From contig NZ_CP061321.1 of the NCBI RefSeq assembly GCF_018687195.1, forward strand, positions 186,001-250,000: 64,000 nt of DNA, given 5' to 3'. Position 1 is the stretch's first letter. Each line of letters opens with the position of its first letter. This DNA comes from Polynucleobacter sp. MWH-UH2A. Its GTDB lineage: Bacteria > Pseudomonadota > Gammaproteobacteria > Burkholderiales > Burkholderiaceae. A model generated the notes under the pieces. It ran no database searches and was not told the origin of the DNA. It worked only from the letters and a program-made list of their open reading frames with translations. A program made the translations under genes and the position numbers. Below are positions 35,328-48,426 of the stretch, one piece after another.

Positions 35328-36343
35328 ACTGCAAAGTGATCAAAGGATTTGAGAAGTTGTGCGGCTTCTGATTTAGGAAGAGGCTTGCCATCTATATTCA
35401 GAATATGCACTTGAGCCGAACTATTTTTTTTGTGAATGATGCGACCAATACAAGTCAGCGGTAAATCAAGTGCGTGGCTTATTTCTAAAATGAATTCGTG
35501 TTGGCTCTTAGGTGCTGTAAAACAAAGCTCATAGTCATCTCCCCCGCAAGCGGCGAATTGATTTTGAATTTGAATAGCTTGTTTTTTTAAAGTGACTGAT
35601 TTTGGTAGTTGATCCAGAAAAATTTCGGCATCTGCTTGTGATTGACTCAAAATATGTTGCAAGTCCCCAAGCAGCCCATCCGATACATCCAAGGCTGCAT
35701 TGGCGATACCTCTTAATCTCAGTCCCAATTCAATTCTAGGGGTGGGCTGATGCATGCGATGTTCAATGGTACTCAACTCATCTTTGCTTAATGAGATTTC
35801 ATGACGCAGCGCAGCAAGAGTGAGCCTTGCGTCTCCTACTGTTCCTGAGACCCAGACTTCATCATCAATCTTTGCCCCTGATCTGCGAATGGCTTTTCCA
35901 TGGGGCACGCTACCGATAGCGGTAATCGAAATGGCGAGTGAACCAGCGGTGGTATCTCCGCCTATAAGTGGGCAATGAAATTGATCGGCAACTGAAAATA
36001 AGCCTCTAGAGAAGGCTTCTAGCCACTGAGCGTCTACGTTTGGTAATGCGATTGAAAGTGTGAATCCAAGCGGTTTTGCGCCTATGGCTGCAAGGTCTGA
36101 AAGGTTCACTGCTAGGGCTTTACAGCCTAATTGTTCAGCATTCGTGCCTTTTATGAAGTGCCTGCCTTCAACCAACATATCGCTCGTGATGGCTATTTCT
36201 TCACCAGATGGTGGATTAATAAGCGCGCAATCATCCCCAATACCTAAATTGATCGCAGAATTTGATGAGCGTGAAGTCGATTGCGATTTAAAAAAACGCT
36301 CAATCAGGTCAAATTCGCCTAAAGGCTTGGGAGAAGAGTGCAT
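35324..36343 (-). CDS. thiL: Thiamine-monophosphate kinase
   Basis: A 339-residue kinase that converts thiamine phosphate to thiamine diphosphate. GEFDLIERFF opens the protein. GIGDDCALI and ITSDMLVEGRHF bind metal and substrate. DVSDGLLGDLQHIL and GGDDYELCF are the C-terminal signature segments. I chose the ATG at 36343 because it gives the family N-terminus; the open frame runs 22 codons further upstream without similarity. It heads the leftward thiL-pgpA-pncC group and is divergent from maeB across about 100 bp. Confidence 0.95.
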   Translation of the reverse strand: MHSSPKPLGEFDLIERFFKSQSTSRSSNSAINLGIGDDCALINPPSGEEIAITSDMLVEGRHFIKGTNAEQLGCKALAVNLSDLAAIGAKPLGFTLSIALPNVDAQWLEAFSRGLFSVADQFHCPLIGGDTTAGSLAISITAIGSVPHGKAIRRSGAKIDDEVWVSGTVGDARLTLAALRHEISLSKDELSTIEHRMHQPTPRIELGLRLRGIANAALDVSDGLLGDLQHILSQSQADAEIFLDQLPKSVTLKKQAIQIQNQFAACGGDDYELCFTAPKSQHEFILEISHALDLPLTCIGRIIHKKNSSAQVHILNIDGKPLPKSEAAQLLKSFDHFAV

Positions 36344-36446
36344 GTCCCATTTTATGGCTCTTGGGACTGAAATGCTCGAGAGGAATAGAATTAATAACCT
36401 ATTGGGCATTAAAAGATAAAATCAAAACAAACTAGTGAGCTCGTTG

Positions 36447-38768
36447 ATGAGTAAAGACAACAGTAAAGAACAACAAATTGCCGCCTTAAGAGAGGCGGCC
36501 CTTCAGTACCATGAATTGCCAGTTCCTGGAAAGATCGAGATTGCTCCAACCAAGCAACTCACAAATCAACGTGACTTAGCACTTGCCTACACGCCGGGTG
36601 TTGCCGCTCCTTGCGAAGAGATTGTGAAAGATCCCGCAAATGCATTTAAGTACACCGCTAAAGGAAATCTCGTCGGTGTCATTACAAATGGTACTGCTGT
36701 GCTTGGATTGGGGAATATTGGACCACTCGCTAGTAAGCCAGTGATGGAAGGCAAAGCAGTCCTGTTTAAGAAGTTTGCTGGCATTGATGTTTTCGATATC
36801 GAAGTCAATGAAAACGACCCTGAGAAATTAGTCGAGATTATTGCTGCGCTAGAGCCAACCTTTGGGGGCATTAATCTAGAAGACATCAAAGCGCCAGATT
36901 GTTTTGTGGTTGAGCGTAAGCTGCAAGCTCGCATGAAGATTCCCGTCTTTCATGATGATCAGCATGGAACGGCGATTGTGGTCGCGGCTGCAATCCTTAA
37001 TGGTTTGAAGGTAGTTGGTAAAGACGTTGGCAATGTGAAGTTAGTCACTTCTGGTGCTGGCGCTGCAGCCTTAGCCTGCTTAGATTTATTGGTTGATTTA
37101 GGTATCCCACGTAAAAATATTTGGGTGACCGACCTTGCGGGTGTTGCTTATAAAGGCCGCAAGGAATTAATGGATCCAGAAAAAGAGCCATTCTGCCAAG
37201 AGACCGATTTGCGTACTTTGGATGATGTGATTGCTGGCGCAGATATTTTCTTGGGTCTATCTGCTGGTGGCGTCTTGAAACAAGAGATGGTGAAGAAGAT
37301 GGCAGATAAGCCGCTCATCTACGCTCTTGCAAATCCAACCCCAGAAATTCTTCCCGAAGAAGTTAGAGCGGTTCGCCCCGATGCGGTGATGGCGACAGGT
37401 CGTACTGATTACCCTAATCAAGTTAATAATGTTTTGTGCTTCCCATTTATTTTCCGAGGCGCATTGGATGTTGGTGCAACCACCATTACTCGTGGCATGG
37501 AAGTTGCCGCAGTAAAAGCCGTGGCTGAATTAGCACAAGCAGAGCAAAGCGAAGTAGTGGCATCGGTATACGGTATTGAGAATTTATCGTTTGGTCCAGA
37601 GTATCTAATTCCAAAACCATTTGATCCACGCCTGATTACAGTGATTGCTCCAGCCGTTGCTAAAGCGGCAATGGATGACGGTGTAGCTTCTCGCCCTATC
37701 AAAGACTTTGATGCATACCGTAATCAGTTGCAGCAGTTTGTGTACCACTCAGGTACTTTAATGAAACCTCTCTTTAGCATTGCTAAGCGCGTACCTGCCA
37801 ATCGGAAGCGTATCGTATTTGCTGAGGGTGAAGACGAACGCGTATTGCGCGCGGTGCAAATCATTATTGATGAGCATTTGGCGACCCCGATTTTGATTGG
37901 TCGCCCAGCGGTTATTGAACATCGAATTGAGAAGTTCGGCTTGCGCATGAAGTCTGGCGATGATTTTGAGCTTGTGAATCCGGAGAATGATGCGCGTTAC
38001 CGTGATTTCTGGCAAACCTACCTTGGTTTGACTGAGCGCAAAGGGGTTACAGAATCATTTGCGAAGTTAGAGATGCGTCGCCGCAATAGTTTGATTGGTT
38101 CTGTCATGATCAGCAAAGGCATGGCTGACGGCATGATTTGTGGCACGGTCGGTAACTCTGCGACGCATTTGAGGTATGTTGATGAGGTCGTGGGTCGTGA
38201 GCCTGGTGCAAAAGTCTATGGCGCCATGTCGGGCTTAATCTTGCCAGGTCGCCAAGTGTTCTTGGTGGATACCCATATCAATATTGATCCAAGTGCTGAA
38301 GAGTTGACCGAGTTGACTTTGATGGCAGCAAGCGAAATGCGCAAATTGGGACTGGTACCCAAAGTGGCGTTGCTATCCCACTCCAATTTTGGATCTAGTA
38401 ATGCACCATCGGCAGTCAAAATGCGCGAAGTGCTGGCATTGATTCAAAAAGCAGACCCTACTCTCGAGATCGATGGTGAAATGCATGGTGATAGTGCTTT
38501 GGATGAAACCATTCGCGCTGGCGCAGTCACTTCATCCACATTAAAAGGCGATGCAAACCTCTTGGTGTTGCCAAATATTGATGCTGCGAACATTTCTTAC
38601 AACTTGTTAAAAACTGCAGCGGGTAATGGCATTGCAATTGGACCATTGCTCCTGGGTGTTGCTAAGCCAATTCATATTCTGACTCCGGCGGCTACCGTAC
38701 GCCGTATCGTCAATGTCACCACTTTGGCGGTTGTGGAGGCTGCTAGCAACGCTAGAGGCATTTCTTAA
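36447..38768 (+). CDS. maeB: NADP-dependent malic enzyme with phosphotransacetylase-like domain
   Basis: A 773-residue enzyme that decarboxylates malate to pyruvate. The N-terminal malic domain has [13 protein letters not shown] and [14 protein letters not shown]. The NAD(P) domain has [18 protein letters not shown]. From about residue 430 a phosphate acetyltransferase-like domain follows ([17 protein letters not shown] to the end), which usually regulates oligomeric state or acetyl-CoA response and is not catalytic. The ATG at 36447 is preferred to a GTG at 36435. Length is typical for the MaeB type. A striking inverted repeat follows the gene. Confidence 0.96.
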   Translation: MSKDNSKEQQIAALREAALQYHELPVPGKIEIAPTKQLTNQRDLALAYTPGVAAPCEEIVKDPANAFKYTAKGNLVGVITNGTAVLGLGNIGPLASKPVMEGKAVLFKKFAGIDVFDIEVNENDPEKLVEIIAALEPTFGGINLEDIKAPDCFVVERKLQARMKIPVFHDDQHGTAIVVAAAILNGLKVVGKDVGNVKLVTSGAGAAALACLDLLVDLGIPRKNIWVTDLAGVAYKGRKELMDPEKEPFCQETDLRTLDDVIAGADIFLGLSAGGVLKQEMVKKMADKPLIYALANPTPEILPEEVRAVRPDAVMATGRTDYPNQVNNVLCFPFIFRGALDVGATTITRGMEVAAVKAVAELAQAEQSEVVASVYGIENLSFGPEYLIPKPFDPRLITVIAPAVAKAAMDDGVASRPIKDFDAYRNQLQQFVYHSGTLMKPLFSIAKRVPANRKRIVFAEGEDERVLRAVQIIIDEHLATPILIGRPAVIEHRIEKFGLRMKSGDDFELVNPENDARYRDFWQTYLGLTERKGVTESFAKLEMRRRNSLIGSVMISKGMADGMICGTVGNSATHLRYVDEVVGREPGAKVYGAMSGLILPGRQVFLVDTHINIDPSAEELTELTLMAASEMRKLGLVPKVALLSHSNFGSSNAPSAVKMREVLALIQKADPTLEIDGEMHGDSALDETIRAGAVTSSTLKGDANLLVLPNIDAANISYNLLKTAAGNGIAIGPLLLGVAKPIHILTPAATVRRIVNVTTLAVVEAASNARGIS

Positions 38769-38775
38769 GCCCTTA

Positions 38776-38811
38776 TAATTTATGTAAGTTAGTGATAACT
38801 TACATAAATTA
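38776..38811. repeat. 16-bp perfect AT-rich inverted repeat after maeB
   Basis: TAATTTATGTAAGTTA (38776-38791), the spacer GTGA and TAACTTACATAAATTA (38796-38811) form a perfect 16-bp stem. It starts 7 bp after the maeB stop and 86 bp before the barstar start. It lacks a T-tract, so a classical terminator is unlikely. It could be an operator or an mRNA 3' stabiliser. The remaining gap to 38896 is A/T-rich without a gene. Confidence 0.85.
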
Positions 38812-38896
38812 ATTACATATAAATCAATGACTTATAAATAAGTCGCCGTATTTGGGCTTGATTTGATGGCGTGTTAAGGGTAACCTAGCACCCATC

Positions 38897-39517
38897 ATGA
38901 ATAATCGCTCTGAAAACACCAATACAGCCAGCTTCGAAGAACATAGCCGCGCTGAAAGTTGGGATAGCAACGATCGACTTGAAACGGAATCGTCTGCTGC
39001 CAATGTTTATGCCCAAGGCGGTTTATCTCGTTTACAAACCTATGCAGCAAATCAAGTTTCGGGGAAAAAAGTGACAGCTTCTTGGCGTGCCGCTTTGGCC
39101 GTTCGTGATGCCGGACCACCGGCTATGTTGCGCAGTGTGCGCACTAATATCGTGCAATCGATTCGCGCATTCCGTACACCTGATTTGCAGGAAGCTGCTA
39201 CCGAGCTTGGCCAGCATTTTATTTATGCCAATTGCGCAAATGCAATGACCAAGGGTGAAGTGCTAGAGGCAATCGCGATTGCTTACACATTTACAAAGCA
39301 ACAGGCTAAGAATTTTGATCCCTTGTTAGATGCATTAACTACAACCACTGACAAAGCAGGTCAACAACCTGGATTTGTAGTGGTGCTTGAAGGTTTGCCT
39401 TGCACACAGAAATTCGACAAAGAAGCTCGCGAAACTTTATTAGATGTATTTCGTGATGCCGTCGATTACTGGGCTGAGCGTCGCACGCCTTACCGCGTGT
39501 TCTACTCTTTCGCTTAA
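38897..39517 (+). CDS. Barstar-family ribonuclease inhibitor
   Basis: A 206-residue protein whose C-terminal ~110 residues look like barstar, the inhibitor that plugs the active site of barnase-type RNases. HFIYANCANAMTKGEVLEAIA is the segment around the first helix. FDPLLDALTTTTD and GFVVVLEGLP match the inhibitor fold. Residues 1-75 are an extra, mostly polar region. In related Burkholderiales I recall this gene beside a secreted ribonuclease gene; none is present here, since maeB lies 128 bp upstream and rsmE is convergent. Its target is therefore unknown. Confidence 0.75.
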   Translation: MNNRSENTNTASFEEHSRAESWDSNDRLETESSAANVYAQGGLSRLQTYAANQVSGKKVTASWRAALAVRDAGPPAMLRSVRTNIVQSIRAFRTPDLQEAATELGQHFIYANCANAMTKGEVLEAIAIAYTFTKQQAKNFDPLLDALTTTTDKAGQQPGFVVVLEGLPCTQKFDKEARETLLDVFRDAVDYWAERRTPYRVFYSFA

Positions 39518-39540
39518 AAGAGTATTGCCGTCAAACCCTT

Positions 39541-39565
39541 AAAACGCCTCACTTGAGGCGTTTTT
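39541..39565. terminator. Rho-independent terminator after barstar gene
   Basis: AAAACGCCTC (39541-39550) pairs perfectly with GAGGCGTTTT (39555-39564) around ACTT, with a further T at 39565. The left arm contains the stop codon of the convergent rsmE gene (39549-39551). It mainly serves the rightward transcript and weakly the leftward one. Confidence 0.85.
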
Positions 39566-40307
39566 GCATTTCTGGATTCCACACACTGTGCACGGCGGTT
39601 ATCGCTACAACGCCCGCCGTTTCCGTGCGTAGTACTCGGTCTCCAAGCGAAACAATTTGATAGCCTGCCGCTTGAGCCTTTACCTCTTCTTCGGGGGAGT
39701 GACCTCCTTCGGGGCCAATCATCAGAACAAGATCTTGAGGTTCAGTTTCTATCAGAACGGAATACAAGCTCTTTGTTGCATCAGGACTCAGAAGAAGTTT
39801 GAGGGCGGGTTCGGGTTTCTTTAGATACCCATCAAAACTTTGAATGGGTTCGAGTGTCGCAAGAACCGTTCTATCGCATTGCTCACATGCTGCTTGAATA
39901 ATGCCTTTCCAGTGCGTAAGTCGCTTATGGGCGCGATCTTGATCACTTGTTTTGGTTAATTTGAGAATGGATCGCTCACATTGCAAGGGGGCGATGACTT
40001 GAGCGCCTGTTTCAATAGCCTTTTCCACAATCCAGTCCATTTTGTCGCCCCCTGCCAGCCCTTGGGCCAGAGTAATGGCATAAGGAGTCTCTCGGTGGAT
40101 GTCCGTACGAATTTCGCTTAATTGGGCTGAGCCACTTTTTCCGCTGAGGGAAAGGAGTTTGGCTTTGGCGACCTGGCCTTTTCCATCAAAAATCGGGAAG
40201 GTTTCTCCAAGCTCAATTCGCCTAACGCGCAAATGGTGAGCTACCTCAGGGGTGAGGGGGGTTGGCTTTTCGGAATCCCATGGTCCGGGAAGATAAAATT
40301 GAGGCAT
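39549..40307 (-). CDS. rsmE: 16S rRNA m3U1498 methyltransferase
   Basis: A 252-residue SPOUT-class methyltransferase that modifies U1498 near the decoding centre. The N-terminal PUA-like part has [12 protein letters not shown]. The knot domain has [13 protein letters not shown] and [16 protein letters not shown], where SAM binds. [25 protein letters not shown] is the family-typical middle segment. Its 3' end runs into the terminator stem. It is divergent from tkt with 44 bp between the start codons. Confidence 0.95.
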   Translation of the reverse strand: MPQFYLPGPWDSEKPTPLTPEVAHHLRVRRIELGETFPIFDGKGQVAKAKLLSLSGKSGSAQLSEIRTDIHRETPYAITLAQGLAGGDKMDWIVEKAIETGAQVIAPLQCERSILKLTKTSDQDRAHKRLTHWKGIIQAACEQCDRTVLATLEPIQSFDGYLKKPEPALKLLLSPDATKSLYSVLIETEPQDLVLMIGPEGGHSPEEEVKAQAAGYQIVSLGDRVLRTETAGVVAITAVHSVWNPEMQKRLK

Positions 40308-40351
40308 TACTGAAATATAGCCAATTTATTTTTCCAGAGACCATTTTTACG

Positions 40352-42355
40352 ATGTCAAATCTTCAAATTCGCATGGCCAATGCCATTCGCGCCCTATCCA
40401 TGGATGCAGTTCAGCAGGCAAATTCAGGTCACCCTGGTATGCCAATGGGCATGGCAGATATTGCTGTTGGTTTATGGAATGAGCATTTAAGACACAACCC
40501 TACAGATCCCCATTGGATTGATCGTGATCGCTTTGTATTATCTAACGGTCACGGCTCGATGTTGTTGTACTCCTTATTGCATCTTTCGGGTTATGACTTG
40601 CCAATCGAGGAATTAAAAAATTTCCGTCAGCTGCATAGCAAAACTCCAGGTCATCCTGAGTATGGAATTACTCCTGGGGTAGAAACAACAACAGGCCCAT
40701 TAGGTCAGGGTATTTCTAATGCAGTAGGCATGGCATTAGCGGAAAAATTGCTTGCTGAAGAATTTAATCGTCCTGGTCACAACATCATTGATCACTACAC
40801 CTATGTCTTCTTAGGCGATGGTTGTTTGATGGAAGGTATTAGTCATGAGGTTTGCTCATTAGCGGGCACCTTGAAGTTAAACAAGTTGATTGCGCTTTGG
40901 GATGACAACGGTATCTCTATTGATGGCAAGGTAGTTTCTTGGTTCAATGAAGATACACCAAAGCGTTTTGAGGCATATGGTTGGAATGTGATTCGTGATG
41001 TTGATGGCCACAATGCAGAAGCCGTTTCTAAGGCAATAGCAAAAGCCAAGAAGAGCGATAAACCAACCCTGATTTGCTGTAAGACCGCGATCGGCCAAGG
41101 CTCGCCTAATATGGCAGGAACCGACAAGGTCCATGGCTCACCATTGGGTGCAACTGAGATTGCAGCCACGCGCGTGGCCTTGAATTGGCCCTATGCTCCA
41201 TTTGAAGTGCCTAAAGATATTTATACCGCTTGGGATTTTAAAAAACGTGGTCAAGCACTTGAGCATGAGTGGAATAAAGAGTTCCAAAAATACAAAAATA
41301 AATTTCCTGAGCTTGCCGCAGAATTACAGCGTCGCATGCAAGGGGATTTATCCAAGGATTTTGCGCCAACCCTTAACAAATATTTGAAGGCATGCCAATC
41401 TAAAGCGGAAACTGTTGCAACACGTAAAGCAAGTCAAAATGCGATTGAAGCATTAGCTCCAGCTTTGCCTGAATTCATGGGCGGTTCTGCAGATTTAACA
41501 GGTTCAAATTTAACCAATTGGTCAGCATGTAAAGCAGTTCGCGCTAATGAGTGGGGCAACCATATTAATTATGGTGTGCGTGAGTTTGGTATGGGCGCCA
41601 TCATGAATGGTATTGCGCTACACGGCGGGTATATTCCTTTTGGTGGCACCTTCTTAACGTTCTCAGACTACAGTCGCAATGCCATCCGTATGGCTGCATT
41701 GATGAAGCTGCGCAGTATTTTTGTCTTTACCCATGACTCTATTGGTTTGGGGGAAGATGGGCCAACCCATCAGTCTGTAGAGCATGTTGCCAGCCTTCGC
41801 TTGATTCCTAATTTGATGGTTTGGCGTCCTTGCGATACCACTGAGAGTGCCGTAGCTTGGGGTGCTGCCATCGAACGCAAGAACGGCCCAAGCGCTCTGA
41901 TCTTTAGTCGTCAAAATTGCCCGTTTGTTTCACGCTCTGCAGCGCAAATCAAAGATATCGCGCGTGGTGGCTACGTATTGCGTGATCCTCAGTCTGGAAA
42001 AATTGATGCAGTGATCATGGCTACTGGCTCTGAAATTGCTTTGGCACTGCAGACTGCAGAACGTCTAGAAAAAGAAAGTAATGGAAAGATTGGCATTCGC
42101 GTTGTTTCAATGCCTTCAACCACTGCTTTTGATCAACAAAGTGCAACATACAAATCATCAGTCTTGCTACCCAATATTCCTCGCATTGCCATTGAGGCGG
42201 GCGTCAGTGACTTCTGGTGGAAGTATGGCTGTGCAGCAGTGCATGGGGTAGACACCTTTGGTGAGTCTGCACCTGCGGGTCAGTTGTATGAATATTTTGG
42301 TTTAACAGTAGATCAAATCGCGAAGACTGTGCAGCAGTGCATTACTAAGAAGTGA
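40352..42355 (+). CDS. tkt: Transketolase
   Basis: A 667-residue thiamine diphosphate enzyme of the pentose phosphate route. From the ATG at 40352: [23 protein letters not shown] (substrate region), [17 protein letters not shown], and the cofactor motif [12 protein letters not shown] ending in WDDN. The pyrimidine domain has [14 protein letters not shown] and [19 protein letters not shown] rejected an upstream in-frame start at 40262 because it would run through the start of rsmE. It is followed after 49 bp by gap, so the two are probably co-transcribed. Confidence 0.97.
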   Translation: MSNLQIRMANAIRALSMDAVQQANSGHPGMPMGMADIAVGLWNEHLRHNPTDPHWIDRDRFVLSNGHGSMLLYSLLHLSGYDLPIEELKNFRQLHSKTPGHPEYGITPGVETTTGPLGQGISNAVGMALAEKLLAEEFNRPGHNIIDHYTYVFLGDGCLMEGISHEVCSLAGTLKLNKLIALWDDNGISIDGKVVSWFNEDTPKRFEAYGWNVIRDVDGHNAEAVSKAIAKAKKSDKPTLICCKTAIGQGSPNMAGTDKVHGSPLGATEIAATRVALNWPYAPFEVPKDIYTAWDFKKRGQALEHEWNKEFQKYKNKFPELAAELQRRMQGDLSKDFAPTLNKYLKACQSKAETVATRKASQNAIEALAPALPEFMGGSADLTGSNLTNWSACKAVRANEWGNHINYGVREFGMGAIMNGIALHGGYIPFGGTFLTFSDYSRNAIRMAALMKLRSIFVFTHDSIGLGEDGPTHQSVEHVASLRLIPNLMVWRPCDTTESAVAWGAAIERKNGPSALIFSRQNCPFVSRSAAQIKDIARGGYVLRDPQSGKIDAVIMATGSEIALALQTAERLEKESNGKIGIRVVSMPSTTAFDQQSATYKSSVLLPNIPRIAIEAGVSDFWWKYGCAAVHGVDTFGESAPAGQLYEYFGLTVDQIAKTVQQCITKK

Positions 42356-42404
42356 TTTGAACATACTCAATACGAATGAATTCAATATTAGCTAGGGGAA
42401 ATCA

Positions 42405-43433
42405 ATGACAATTCGTGTCGCAATTAATGGTTATGGGCGTATCGGCCGCATGGTATTGCGTGCCTTGTATGAAGATCAAGTAAACGGCAAGCCACGCCGT
42501 GATATTAAAGTTGTCGCAATTAATGCCATGGGCGATATCGCCATCAATGCTCACCTGACTCAATATGATTCAGCGCATGGCCGTTTCCCGGCTGAAGTTT
42601 CAGTAGATGGCGATTGCATGGTGGTTAACGGCGATCGCATCAAAATGTTCTGTACTCGCAATCCTGCGGAAACTCCATGGGGTGAGTTGGGCGTCGATTT
42701 GGTTTTAGAGTGCACTGGCAAGTTCACTTCAAAAGAAAAAGCCATGATTCATATTCAGCAAGGCGCCAAGAAGGTGTTGATTTCTGCTCCTGGTGAAAAA
42801 GATGTGGATGCAACTATTGTTTATGGCGTAAATCAAAATGTATTAAAGCCAAGCGATGTTGTTGTATCAAATGCAAGCTGCACTACAAACTGTTTGGCTC
42901 CATTGGTAAAGCCATTGCTAGAAAAAATTGGCATTGAGTCTGGCTTGATGACAACTATTCATGCATTTACAAACGATCAAGTATTAACAGACGTGTATCA
43001 CAAGGATATGCGTCGCGCGCGTTCTGCCGTAAGCAGCATGATTCCAACCAAAACTGGCGCAGCAAAAGCTGTAGGTTTGGTATTGCCTGCATTGGCAGGG
43101 CGTTTTGATGGTTTCGCTATGCGTGTTCCAGTAATTAATGTTTCCGTGGTGGATCTCACATTTGCCGCTAGTCGCGCAACTAGCGTCGATGAGGTCAATA
43201 CGATTCTGAAAGCAGCTAGCGAGGGTGAGCTCAAGGGTATATTGGGCTTCAATACCTTACCTTTAGTTTCGATCGACTTTAATCATGATCCTCGCCCAAG
43301 TATTTACGACGCTTCTCAAACTCGCGTTTCCGCTGATGGCAAGTTGGTTAAGGTGCTAGCTTGGTATGACAACGAATGGGGTTACTCAGTGCAAATGCTC
43401 AATGCAGCAGAAGCATTAATGGCAGTTAAGTAA
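42405..43433 (+). CDS. gap: Glyceraldehyde-3-phosphate dehydrogenase, type I
   Basis: A 342-residue NAD-dependent glycolytic and gluconeogenic enzyme. [15 protein letters not shown] is the Rossmann loop. [12 protein letters not shown] holds the catalytic Cys. [13 protein letters not shown] and [13 protein letters not shown] are standard segments. The residues after INAMGD (normally N-D-L) suggest no great change in cofactor use. It is the end of the tkt-gap unit and is followed by a very strong terminator. Confidence 0.97.
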   Translation: MTIRVAINGYGRIGRMVLRALYEDQVNGKPRRDIKVVAINAMGDIAINAHLTQYDSAHGRFPAEVSVDGDCMVVNGDRIKMFCTRNPAETPWGELGVDLVLECTGKFTSKEKAMIHIQQGAKKVLISAPGEKDVDATIVYGVNQNVLKPSDVVVSNASCTTNCLAPLVKPLLEKIGIESGLMTTIHAFTNDQVLTDVYHKDMRRARSAVSSMIPTKTGAAKAVGLVLPALAGRFDGFAMRVPVINVSVVDLTFAASRATSVDEVNTILKAASEGELKGILGFNTLPLVSIDFNHDPRPSIYDASQTRVSADGKLVKVLAWYDNEWGYSVQMLNAAEALMAVK

Positions 43434-43481
43434 TTAAAAGCATCTAATTAACGCTTACTGCGCTTAATAGTCGTTAAAAAT

Positions 43482-43512
43482 AAAAAAAGACCTCAATTTG
43501 AGGTCTTTTTTT
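43482..43512. terminator. Bidirectional rho-independent terminator between gap and fur
   Basis: AAAAAAAGACCTC (43482-43494) pairs perfectly with GAGGTCTTTTTTT (43500-43512) around AATTT. T-tracts are present on both strands, so it ends both gap and the convergent fur. Confidence 0.95.
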
Positions 43513-43556
43513 ATTGTCTAAGGGCCTAAAAACAAGCTAAAAGCCTGTAAAAAGAC

Positions 43557-44012
43557 CTATTTTTGCTTATTACGGCAGTTTTTCTTCTGGCAATGACCGT
43601 ACATTGCTAGGGCATGCTCTTGTAGCTTAAATCCGAGGTTTTTGGCGATATCCCGCTGCCTTTTCTCAATAGCTTCATCCACAAACTCCTCTACATGCCC
43701 GCAATCTAGGCAAATTAAGTGATCATGGTGTTGACCTTCATTGAGCTCGTAGATCGCCCTGCTATCGCCTTTACTGGACTCAAAATGGCTACGTAGTAAT
43801 AAGCCAGCCTGCTCAAATTGGGTAAGGACTCGATACACCGTGGCCAAGCCAATTTCTTGATCTTCTTTAGCTAAGGCCATAAATACGTCCTCAGCACTGA
43901 AATGTGTGCCGCTGTTCTGGTGGAAAAAGTCCAGAATTTTCATGCGTGGCCCTGTGGCCTTGAGGCCAATATCACGTAGATTTTCAGGAGTAGGGTTTTG
44001 GTTCGTATTCAT
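43557..44012 (-). CDS. fur: Ferric uptake regulator
   Basis: A 151-residue iron-responsive repressor. The winged helix has [14 protein letters not shown] and the recognition helix [18 protein letters not shown]. The metal sites are visible as [16 protein letters not shown] (His cluster plus CxxC) and the C-terminal CQKKNC pair. The ATG at 44012 gives the family N-terminus; a 96-codon upstream extension of the frame runs through the divergent bamE and is rejected. It is divergent from bamE by 43 bp, the usual betaproteobacterial arrangement. Confidence 0.96.
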   Translation of the reverse strand: MNTNQNPTPENLRDIGLKATGPRMKILDFFHQNSGTHFSAEDVFMALAKEDQEIGLATVYRVLTQFEQAGLLLRSHFESSKGDSRAIYELNEGQHHDHLICLDCGHVEEFVDEAIEKRQRDIAKNLGFKLQEHALAMYGHCQKKNCRNKQK

Positions 44013-44055
44013 GGCTTTGGAGGCTAAAATCAATGTCTTAATGATACGGCCAGCT

Positions 44056-44778
44056 ATGCAAAATTGCCTTGAACTTTTTAGTCGCTTTTCAAACGCATTC
44101 CTAAAGGGGGTTTTAGCTCTCCCTAAAGGGGGTGTTTTAGCGATTGCAGCATTTATTGCGATTGGAGTCAGCGGCTGTTCTACAGCGGTGGATGAGACCC
44201 AACGCGCTTGGATGAATAAAGTCTTTCGACCATATGTGCCGGATGTGGTGCAAGGCAACTTCATCTCCAGTGAGCAATATGCCAAATTGAAGCTTGGCAT
44301 GTCACGCGAACAAGTGCGTCAAATACTTGGCACACCTTTATTAGCAAGTTACTTCCATGCAAATCGTTGGGATTACGTATTTGAATTTAAGCGCGCCGGT
44401 CAGCGTGTGGGTGCTGAGCGTCATGTCACTGTGTATTTCGATGGCGACAAATTAGTGAAATTTGAAGGCGATGCATTGCCAACAGAGGTTGAGTTGGTGG
44501 CAGAGATTGATAACTACTCTAAATCGAAACGTTCGTTCTGGGATGTGATTACAGGCTCTAATAAGCCTCCAGTTACTCCGCCATTACAACAGCCTGAAGT
44601 GATGGTCACTAGCAAGACAGATAACCTACCAGCTGGAGTTGCCATTCCTTCTGTTCCTGCCGCAAGTAAAAGTTCGTTCTGGGACTTCTTTGGTTCTTCA
44701 AGCAAGTCTGATGCTCAACCAGAAACACTGGGCCCGGGCACTTTAAATACTCCGCCTGCGAATGAAACGAAGCAGTAA
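44056..44778 (+). CDS. bamE: Outer membrane assembly lipoprotein BamE (SmpA/OmlA)
   Basis: A 241-residue lipoprotein of the BAM complex that inserts outer membrane beta-barrels. A long signal peptide ends in the lipobox GVSGC (Cys41). The SmpA/OmlA domain has [29 protein letters not shown] and [16 protein letters not shown]. It is about twice the size of E. coli BamE (113). The ~100-residue C-terminal extension is Pro/Ser-rich and holds two similar segments, [13 protein letters not shown] and [13 protein letters not shown]. The signal peptide itself includes a duplicated DNA segment (44100-44142). Confidence 0.92.
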   Translation: MQNCLELFSRFSNAFLKGVLALPKGGVLAIAAFIAIGVSGCSTAVDETQRAWMNKVFRPYVPDVVQGNFISSEQYAKLKLGMSREQVRQILGTPLLASYFHANRWDYVFEFKRAGQRVGAERHVTVYFDGDKLVKFEGDALPTEVELVAEIDNYSKSKRSFWDVITGSNKPPVTPPLQQPEVMVTSKTDNLPAGVAIPSVPAASKSSFWDFFGSSSKSDAQPETLGPGTLNTPPANETKQ

Positions 44779-44882
44779 CAAATGAAGCAGTAAATCAAAT
44801 TTTTAATGTGATGTTTTCAGAATTTCAAAAGCAGAAATTCAATAGCATCTTGAAATACCGTTAACTACAAGCGAAGAAATAG

Positions 44883-45710
44883 ATGATGAAAATTGCAATA
44901 GCTGGAGCTACTGGTCGTATGGGTAGGATGCTGATTGAGACTGTACTCAATACACCTGACGCACAACTCGTTGGTGCGCTTGAGCACTCTTCCTGTCCTC
45001 AGTTAGGCGAAGATGCTGGATCTTTTCTAGGCAAAAAAACCGGTGTTGTCATCTCGTCTGATATTGCTGCTGTTCTAGCTAACGCAGAGTTTTTGATTGA
45101 CTTCACAAGACCTGAAGGCACGATGGCACATTTGGCTGTATCCGAAAAAACAGGTACCAAGATGATCATTGGCACAACAGGTCTGAGCGCTGATCAAATT
45201 GCTAACCTGAAAAAAGCATCCACTAAATTGGCAATCGTCTTTGCTCCAAATATGAGTGTTGGTGTGAATGCCACTTTTAAGCTTCTAGAAATCGCTGCCA
45301 AGATGTTGAACCAGGGATATGACATTGAGGTTATTGAAGCCCATCACCGTCATAAAGTGGATGCGCCATCAGGCACAGCACTAAAAATGGGCGAAGTGAT
45401 TGCGCAAGCTCTCGGTGAGAAATTGGATGATGTTGCTGTGTACGCGCGTGAGGGGCATACCGGGGAGCGTAAAGAGGGTTCCATTGGCTTTGCCACCATT
45501 CGTGGCGGAGATATTGTTGGTGACCACACAGTGCTTTTTGCAGGTGATGGCGAGCGCATTGAAATTAGCCACAAATCTTCAAGTCGTCAGTCATATGCGC
45601 AGGGCTCATTGCGTGCCGCACGTTTCTTGCAAGGCCAAAATTCAGGTCTATATGACATGCAAGATGTTTTGGGATTGCGCAACTCAATCAAAAATACAGT
45701 CAATAAATAA
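44883..45710 (+). CDS. dapB: 4-hydroxy-tetrahydrodipicolinate reductase
   Basis: A 275-residue enzyme of lysine and meso-DAP synthesis. [14 protein letters not shown] is the cofactor loop, IIGTTGLS is the next conserved turn, and [20 protein letters not shown] carries the catalytic His pair and Lys. [19 protein letters not shown] is the C-terminal signature. Two consecutive ATGs (44883 and 44886) could start it. The bamE-dapB-leuS order is standard for the group. Confidence 0.97.
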   Translation: MMKIAIAGATGRMGRMLIETVLNTPDAQLVGALEHSSCPQLGEDAGSFLGKKTGVVISSDIAAVLANAEFLIDFTRPEGTMAHLAVSEKTGTKMIIGTTGLSADQIANLKKASTKLAIVFAPNMSVGVNATFKLLEIAAKMLNQGYDIEVIEAHHRHKVDAPSGTALKMGEVIAQALGEKLDDVAVYAREGHTGERKEGSIGFATIRGGDIVGDHTVLFAGDGERIEISHKSSSRQSYAQGSLRAARFLQGQNSGLYDMQDVLGLRNSIKNTVNK

Positions 45711-45737
45711 AGCAAAAGAAGAAAAGAGTTGTATTGA

Positions 45738-48407
<2,670 letters not shown>

Positions 48408-48426
48408 GTCTATAGAAAGCATACCC

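Noticed and set aside
40262..40351. 30-codon upstream extension of tkt
   Set aside because: It overlaps the start of the divergent rsmE; the ATG at 40352 gives the family N-terminus.
43906..44055. 50-codon upstream extension of bamE
   Set aside because: It is the antisense of fur and would bury the signal peptide.
44013..44300. 96-codon upstream extension of fur
   Set aside because: It is the antisense of bamE; the ATG at 44012 gives the standard 151-residue Fur.
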